Positions 57,146-64,000 of a stretch of 64,000 nt of DNA are shown here, piece by piece. The notes under the pieces were generated by a model. That model searched no databases. It had not been told where the DNA came from and worked only from the letters and a program-made list of their open reading frames with translations. The position numbers were made by a program, and so were the translations under genes. Positions within the stretch are counted from its first letter, which is position 1, and each line of letters opens with the position of its first letter. Source of the DNA: Sciurus carolinensis (lineage: Eukaryota > Chordata > Mammalia > Rodentia > Sciuridae); assembly GCF_902686445.1 (NCBI RefSeq), contig NC_062227.1:31178777-31242776 (forward strand), in the 5' to 3' direction.

Positions 57146-57618
57146 TTGCAGCTTTTTTAGTGAAAACATTGGAGCAAGTAAGACAAGTGGTCCAAGCAGT
57201 TAAGAAGAGTGGCCTGGACAAGGTAGAGAGAGTGGCCATTGAGAGAAGTGGACAAACTTAAGACATATTTTAGAAGGAGACCTGGTAGGACTTGCTGAGG
57301 AATTTACTAATGAAACTGATAAATCAAGTCTGATTGCCTATTTTCTGGTTTAAGAAAAAGTGGGGAAATCATAGTGCCATTTAATGTCAAAGGACAAGCT
57401 GGGGAGGAGAGAATTGGTTGGGGAGAAATTCAAGAGATTTTTGGGACATATTAATTTTGCACTGTTTCTGACGAATGTAACCAATGGGGGTCTGAAAATA
57501 CCAAGCAGACTTATCCCTGAACCGTTATAGATCTGATTCCTCCTCTGTGAAATGAAAAGAATTGGGCAAAAAAATCTCAGTGACGCCCGTCATTGTCCAC
57601 ATCAGCCTTCCTTCCAAC

Positions 57619-58053
57619 TGTTATGGTTTGGATGTGAGGTGTTCCCCAAAAACTCACGTGTGAGACAACTGAAGGAGGCTCAGAGGAGAAATGATTGGGT
57701 TATAAGAGCCTTAACCCAATCAATGAATCCCCTGGTGGGACTAATTGAGCAGTAAATGAAAGCTGGTAGGGTGTGGCTAGAGGAGGTGGATCTTTGGGGG
57801 CATGTCTTTGGGGTGTATATTTGGTACTTGGTGAATGGAATCTCTCTCTTTCTGATCATAATATGAACTACTTCCCTTCACCACACTCTTCTGCTATGAT
57901 GTTCAGCCTCACCTCGAGCCCTGAGGAATGGAGCCAGCTATTTATGGAGTGAGACCTCTGAAATAGTGAGCCCCCAAATAAACTTTTCCTCCTTTAAAAC
58001 TGTTCTTGTCGGGTTATTTTTTTAGTCACAGCAACAAAAAGCTGACTAAAACA
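57619..58053 (+). mobile_element. MaLR-like solo LTR
   Basis: The 435-bp element runs from tgttatggtttggatgtgag to gctgactaaaaca and has a perfect 5-bp duplication CCAAC (57614-57618 and 58054-58058), the length usual for ERVL/MaLR elements. The 3' part contains ccaaataaacttttcctcct, the polyadenylation region. It is the best-bounded copy of the family also present at 15.1, 38.4 and 48.1 kb. Confidence 0.9.
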
Positions 58054-58404
58054 CCAACACACTGGTCTAGGATGGTGTCTCTATAGAAGTTGAACCTGTT
58101 GATTTATTTCTCAGTGGAAAGATCTCAGTGAAGACATGCATTTGGGAGACAGCAGCATAAAGATAATCCTTTAGGGGAACTTAGGCAATCATCTGGGAAG
58201 AAGATATGGGAAGAAAAGAGAAGATGGTTTCAGGCTGCCTGATCCTTGTGGAGCCCCAACATAAAGTGGTTGGGGAAAGAAGACCCTGATCCTTTCTGTC
58301 CTTTTAGCACTTCCCAATGATGGGCAAAGCAACAGAAAACTTATGAAAGCTTAAATGACTCAAGTTTTCCCTCTAGTCGTGAAGCATATCTGCTAGGGAA
58401 AAAA

Positions 58405-58675
58405 AAGACGACAAAAATTAACTAAAAGCTAGTTATTCTGTGAGAATTGTGACCCTGATAGATACATCCAGAGAGTAACCCTAAATCCAAAGGAAAAAGT
58501 TTTCTAAAGAAAGACACTCTCTATTTACTAGAGGTTGGGAAGTGGTGGGGAGAGTAAGGGAGGCTGGATTTGATCATTGAATGTGTGTACATGTATTGAA
58601 TTATCCTACTGTATCCCATTAATATCTATAATTAAGACCTGTCAATCAAAAATATTTTTAATTAAAAAAAAGAAC
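58405..58675 (+). repeat. Possible old L1 3' end
   Basis: The phrases gaggttgggaagtggtgggg and aattatcctactgtatccc with an A-rich end (ttaattaaaaaaaag) resemble an old L1 3' UTR. The call is tentative. Confidence 0.35.
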
Positions 58676-59739
58676 CTTGGGAAACTGAAGATATGATTTC
58701 CTACAATTTTACAGGTGTTTCCATGGCACAGTGTGTTCATTAGCAGGAAGAAATAGTTCAATGATGGAAAACAATTTTTTTTGAAGGGAGGAATTGGAGG
58801 AGGCTACTTGTGTCTCCATAACTTTTCAGGTGGTCCCAAACACAAGCTCATGGCAAGTTTGCCCACATACAACTAAAAGTCCAGAGGGTAGATCAAAGCA
58901 TTGAACCCAAACTACAGGGCTCAACACATCCAAATTAAATAAGTCATACAAGAAGTAATTTGCTGTCATTTTTTAAAATGCAAAATTGTGTAGTTTCCCC
59001 AACTCTTTTTTTTCTCATCACCATAAGTACATTTTCTGCCCCATTGGGTATCAGGTTAATATTCAGCTTATTTGTATATTAAAAGTAAATTTAGAACCAT
59101 TGGATTAAAAAGAAGACATGTTGCTTACTCATACACTTTCATCTTAAACTATTTAATTTCCAAAAACTGCTACCTAAATGAAAATGCACAGTGTCATCTT
59201 AATTTTCAAATTACATGTTTCTAAAAAACAAAGCCCAGTAACTTCCAACCCAGGAAAGTCCTCTGACTATGAGATTTAACTAATCATTTGTGACTGTGAG
59301 AACGAAGCTTTAAAATTAAATTTTTTTTTCAGTCTCTACTAAATTCCACTGTTATTCATTGTTCAAAAACAACCTTGTTGCATTATGTCCATCAGAATGA
59401 TACATAGCCTCCATCTCAAGAATGAAGCTTATCAGACCTTTCAATAATTTATCAGAAACAAGTATATATTACAGTGTACTTTTCATGCAAATAATTGAGA
59501 TTTTGAAAAGAGGACAATTTTCATTGTACAGCATTTTTCTAGCATTAGCCTACTATAAATCAGAATATCATGTTATACAAAAATTATCAAAAAAAAATTA
59601 TCAATCCAATAGAAATACTGTGGGTAGCTTTATTGACTGGAGGAGAAGATATGTTACATACTCTTTGTAAAACAAAATTGAGCAATAGGGCAATGTACAA
59701 AACAAAAAGCAAAAAACACATGTAATTGTGTCACCATCT
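58676..59739. other. Unassigned AT-rich DNA
   Basis: I see no recognised gene or repeat. Confidence 0.5.
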
Positions 59740-60500
59740 AGGAAGAGTCATGGTTAATGTTTTGTAGGCATACTCATGGTCTTTTTCTCTATGGATGCTC
59801 ACGTCCTACATACCACCTGCATACTGCATCCCAGACATATAAATTGAGATTGTATTGCACTGCTTTGTGATCTTTTTGTCCTTCGTATGTCATGAACAAC
59901 TTCTTTTATGCTTTCATAATCTGCTCATGATTATTAAAGTCTACATAATATTCCATCCATCATATAGCCATACCAACACTGAACATTCTCAAATTATTGA
60001 ACACTGCATGTATATTAATCCAGTTATAAATAAGGGTACAGTGAATAATCTGCACAATGTTCCACATTATCAACCTCCCCCAAGCAGAGTGGAATATTAG
60101 CTGCAATCAATGAACCTACCACGACACATTATCCAAAGTCTACAGTTCACATCAGGATTCACATCTGTGCATGCTGTGGGTTTGTAATGACGTGTCCACT
60201 AGCCACATAAGTATGCCAGGGCAGTTTCACTTCCTAAAAATCCTGGGTTTACGCATTTTTTTAAAGGCAAGTTAAATATTACCAAAGAGTGGACCAATTC
60301 ATTTTCCACCAGCATGTATAAACGTGTCTGTGTCTCTGAATTCTTGTAATATTCAGAATTATAAGAAAGAAATCTTTGCCTATTTGATAGCTGAATGATG
60401 AAATCACATTCTGATATTTTTTAGTGAGTTTTAGTGAGTCAGAGTTATTGATTTCTTGAATCCTAGGAGATGACTGTTCATGCCCTTTACCTATTTTAAA
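59740..60500 (-). repeat. Old L1 3' ORF2 region
   Basis: Phrases such as ataatattccatccatcata, gaccaattcattttccacca and ttctgatattttttagtgag have the layout of a decayed L1 ORF2 end in reverse complement. Confidence 0.45.
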
Positions 60501-60699
60501 AATGAGTATTTATCATTTTCCTTTTAATTTATGTAAACCATTTATATCATTCATTTTCAGGTACGTTACAAACATTTTTTCCCCAGTTTAGAGATGGCCT
60601 TTTATCTTTTCATATTTAATGGTAGATTTTCTTAGTTTTTGACACATAGATGTTTTGCTTCTTAAATAGTTAAATCCATAGAAAATTAGTGGGATCTGG

Positions 60700-61936
60700 A
60701 TATCTGTCTTCAGGCTGCTGGGACGCTCAGCCCCGCAGGGTCTCCCTGTGCCGGCGCCGACCTCCCCACACCCATTTTCTAGGAGAACGAGGCGCTGCCC
60801 ATCCGACGCCAGTACTCTGCGCTCCTTGCAGACGTCCTGGGCACCACCGTCGCCTGCGAGGTCTCGCAAGGGCCGCACGCGATTCTCCCTCGGCACAGAC
60901 TAGCACTGCCTAAAGATTCAACAGGCGGCAGCCACTGAGGGCGTGGCCCCCTGATTGCGCTGTGCGGTCGAGTCTCTGCCCAGTTTCAGCAACTTTTCCT
61001 GGAGGCTGGCATCTCCTCCACCGACTTCATGCAGCACGGAGGCCCGGCACCGGGTGGCGGTGCAGCACTTCTGGGGGCTGCTGAAGGGCCGGGGTCTGCT
61101 CTACAAAGGGCTCTATGAAGGTTGGTATTGCGCCTCTGAGTGCTTCCTGCCTGAGGCCAAGGTCACCCGGCAGCCGGGCCCATCCGGGGTTCCTGTCCTG
61201 TATCTCTCCAGAGCGGGCATCCTGTCTCCTGGACCAAGAAAGAAAACTGTATTTTCAGGCTTTCTCAGTTCCAGGAGCCACTACAGCGGTGGCTGCGAAG
61301 CAACCATCAGGCCATCATCACCCTGGAGCCATTCTCTCAGGCAGTCCTTCAATGGTTGGAGGAGGAGCTACCGGATCTGTCAGTTTCTCCTGGGAGTAGC
61401 CACCTGCACTGGGGCATTCCAGTTCCCGGGACGGTTCACACACCATCTACGTATGGCTGGATGCCCTGGTCAACTACCTCATCATAATCGGCAGATTATG
61501 CTCTCCTGAGTATAATGGCGACCTTGCCCAAACAGGTAGTATACTACTGTGATAAATTTCAGATATATAAGGCTCTGGAGGCAGTGTCCAGCTGTGTTTG
61601 GCAACCTATTGGTTTTGTCCAAAGGCATACACCCTGGAAATTGAACCAGGAGAGCCCAGTGGATGCTCCCTGGCTGGGTACTGTGCTTCATGAGGCTTAG
61701 GAACATTTGCGAGTTTTGCAACTTTGCTTCAGCCTGTTACCCCAAACCTAGCTGACAAGCTGCTGTCCAGGCTGAGGTCTCTGCCACAGAGAGGGACCTT
61801 GGAGAACTGTTTCTTGCCTCGATTCTATGGACATCCATGCCTTTTTGAAGGGAGGAGGCTGGGACCTGAAACTGGGCTTTCGTTCCCAAGACTGGACCAG
61901 TCCAGAGCTTGGCTGGTGAAAGGTCACAGGACCTAA
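60700..61936 (+). pseudogene. MARS2: MARS2 pseudogene with internal deletion
   Basis: Fragments of mitochondrial methionyl-tRNA synthetase appear in order: a degraded start (FRLLGRSAPQGLP), KIQQAAAT near 60915, [51 protein letters not shown] near 61480, then directly [62 protein letters not shown] and finally [20 protein letters not shown] to a stop at 61934-61936. The join near 61490 skips roughly 170 codons, including the KMSKS loop region of this class I synthetase. Several frameshifts are present. The parent gene is single-exon in human as I recall, so lack of introns cannot by itself prove retroposition. Non-functional. Confidence 0.95.
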
Positions 61937-62625
61937 AAACTGATTTCTTACTGGTTTGTGGTAAAAGCAACGTGTTGTTTTACTTTCATTTTCAGGAAGG
62001 TTATACTAGTGTTTTCTGAAATGTTGCATCAGATGAGCACACAGGCCATGTGCCTGTGAACAGAGGTTTGGAGCCTATCAGGTGACTATCCCTTCCCCTT
62101 GTTTTCAATTATCCATGCCCATCAACCACTGTCTTTTGTGCACCAATATGTCTAAGATGTCTTCAAGGGAAAGATAGGTAAGAGACAAAATTGCTGATAT
62201 TTTTTCCCATTATACCTCCTTCTAAACCACAGTTATGCCATTTGCCCAAACTACCCCTTGTTACTTCTGCTTCTCAGACCAATTAGTACAGTGACTCCTT
62301 TTATTGAAAGAGGGGTTGGAGGCTCCCAGCCTCAACTTTTATAGGCTAGCCCTACTTTGGTAACATATGGGGTCTCCAGACTCTCTTAAAAAACAGATGA
62401 TTTTCCCCCATATTCATTTCCATTATTTAAATTCCTTTAACTGGGACCCCCTACTTTGTCAATCAGTCCAACAGTTGTGTTTTGTAACATTACAGTTTAA
62501 CAAATAGATGGCTTTGGTCTCACATTTAATTACTTAAGATTGAGGTTTCAGAATATTCAGAATAAGTTTTCTGCTAATTTCACTGGGCTTTAAATTTTTA
62601 TGCTTTTCTTAATGATGAGATAAAG
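61937..62625. other. Probable MARS2 3' UTR remnant
   Basis: The sequence follows the pseudogene stop directly and has no other identity, so part of it may be the copied 3' UTR (inference). No poly-A tail is clear. Confidence 0.4.
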
Positions 62626-62627
62626 GA

Positions 62628-62663
<36 letters not shown>

Positions 62664-62731
62664 GTGTTGGGGAGTATACCCAGGGCCTAGTGTACACTAG
62701 CCACTCCCTACCTCTGAGATCCCTAGCCATT
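62628..62731 (-). repeat. ID SINE with (GT)n tail
   Basis: A (GT)15 run at about 62630-62659 precedes a diverged reverse ID (tggtgttggggagtatacccagg region, ctctgagatccctagcc). The microsatellite probably grew in the SINE tail. Confidence 0.8.
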
Positions 62732-62804
62732 AACTTTCTTAAAGCAAGAGATAACTATTTGCAACCACTGCTGTTTTAATAGCAATAAAAAAAAATAAGT
62801 TTTT

Positions 62805-62917
62805 TGTTTGTTTGTTTGTTTTTTTTTGTTGTTTTTTGTGGTGGTGCTGGAGATTAAACCCAGGGCCTTGAGTATGCTAGGCAAGTGCTCTATCACTAAG
62901 CTGCATCCCCAACCCTC
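62805..62917 (-). repeat. ID SINE
   Basis: GTTT-rich tail, then gtgctggagattaaacccag, ctaggcaagtgctctatcac, gctgcatccccaaccc. Confidence 0.94.
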
Positions 62918-62954
62918 ATTTTTTTTTAAGACTACCGAAAAATGACATTTACCT

Positions 62955-63151
62955 TTTCTTTTCTTTTTCTTTTCTTTTTTGTACCTGGGATTGAACCCAG
63001 AGGTACTTAACCACTGAGCCACATCCCCAACCCTTTTTATTTTGAGATAGGGTCTTGCTAAGTTACTGAGGCTGACTTTGAACTTGTGATCCTCCTGCCT
63101 CAGCCTCCCGAGTCACTGGGATTCAGGTGTGTGCCACCACACCTGGCTGAC
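62955..63151 (-). repeat. ID/B1 composite SINE
   Basis: TTTTC-rich tail, gggattgaacccagaggtac, gagatagggtcttgctaagt, gatcctcctgcctcagcctc and ggtgtgtgccaccacacctg in reverse orientation. It is the least diverged composite SINE in the window. Confidence 0.95.
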
Positions 63152-63924
63152 ATTTAATCTTATTGATAGGTTAATAAATAAATGTATAAAGTTGTTTATA
63201 TGATAAACTATAAAACTCTTGCAATATTTGGTATGTTAATTTTAAACTTTAATATCAGGTTACATGTATGACTAAATTATCTGTAAATACTTTAAAAGGG
63301 TAATGGTCTCTGTTTCTTATGGTCTTAATTTTGTTATCCACATACACCTCATATGATTTCTTGTTGGTCAATCAAGATAATACAAGGTAGACATTGTATA
63401 GCTTTTATAAATGTTAGTACGTTTACTTTCAAGTAGTTTTTGCTGTTAAATTCTTTTGCTGTTTTAATTTGTTAAAGTTTAAAAGTTTATAAGTATCTTT
63501 AAAAAAGAAAATTAATTGGTTCTGATTATTTGAAACTAGAATTTCTAAATGGCGATTTTCAAAAGTTAATTAAGATCGGCAACACACATCATCAAAAATG
63601 CATACCCTCACAACCAAGGAAATAAAATATAAAACAATAATATGATATTTAATCTATTATATTTAGTAAATTTAAAAGATGTAATATGACTTATTGATGA
63701 AAATGATACTTACACACCATTGTAGAGGTGTAGAATCAACAACTTCATTGAAGAACAATTTGTTGATGCTCATTCTTACTGATGCAGCAATTTCTCTGTT
63801 AATTATATAACCTTTATTTATTCTGGTAGGAAAGCCCAATGGTTTATGGTGAGAGGCTTATGACATCATTACTTACAACAAAAGAAAGACTGAAACCAAT
63901 CTCTGTTTTATTTACTTATTTGGC
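63152..63924. other. Unassigned AT-rich DNA
   Basis: I see no gene or named repeat. Confidence 0.5.
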
Positions 63925-64000
63925 ACACAGTTGATGTAGTGCTTAGTATGTGTTAAACACCATCCTAAGCATTTCACAACTATGGATTAAATCCTCCTAA
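63925..64000 (-). repeat. MIR, antisense, cut by window end
   Basis: The phrase gtgcttagtatgtgttaaac followed by accatcctaagcatttcaca and ttaaatcctcc matches the reverse complement of the MIR tail. Confidence 0.75.

Overview
The window is 64 kb of mammalian, very probably rodent, nuclear DNA. I see no intact host gene. It carries many tRNA-derived ID-type SINEs, ID/B1 composite SINEs, B1-like monomers, rodent L1, ERV2/ERVK-like and MaLR-like LTRs, plus old MIR, L2, MER5-like and Tigger relics. The ID/B1 composite and the SINE variant near 52.3 kb point to a squirrel-family genome (ground squirrel or marmot type). That taxonomic call rests on recognising repeat families, not on a search.

Layout. 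1-12.2 kb: old L1, MIR, SINE and Tigger fragments, a few exon-like islands of unknown origin (2.2-5.6 kb), a 5'-truncated L1 with target-site duplication (7.8-8.9 kb), and two exons resembling the receptor tyrosine phosphatase PTPRM with an intron between them and a frameshift (9.9-11.2 kb). 12.2-13 kb: a solo LTR that looks like a mosaic of two families. 14.4-17.7 kb and 37.8-44.2 kb: two direct copies of one segmental duplication, each carrying the same minus-strand RPL7A processed pseudogene. Copy A gained a solo LTR with 6-bp duplication; copy B gained a roughly 3.6 kb SMIM14 retrocopy. 18-31 kb: MaLR-like, L2, Tigger, MER5-like and ID elements and an L1 rearranged by 5' inversion (27.1-28.05 kb). 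31.6-37.6 kb: a full-length minus-strand L1 with a 16-bp target-site duplication, inserted into an ancient L1; ORF1 and ORF2 carry only four visible single-base frameshifts. 44.2-52 kb: mostly unassigned DNA with L2/MIR traces and one MaLR-like LTR. 52.3-54 kb: two more solo LTRs, one splitting a SINE. 56.9-60.5 kb: another MaLR-like solo LTR and old L1. 60.7-61.9 kb: a MARS2 pseudogene with a large internal deletion. 62.6-64 kb: a SINE cluster and a MIR running off the end.

The window is best read as an insertion history. Nested insertions, target-site duplications and the two duplicate copies let several events be ordered: RPL7A retroposition, then segmental duplication, then the copy-specific LTR and SMIM14 insertions; separately, an ancient L1 received a SINE and a young L1. 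I found no CRISPR array, rRNA, functional tRNA or credible intact protein-coding gene. No undescribed functional system is evident; the most unusual items are the mosaic LTR, the duplicate pair with its natural empty sites, and the near-intact L1.
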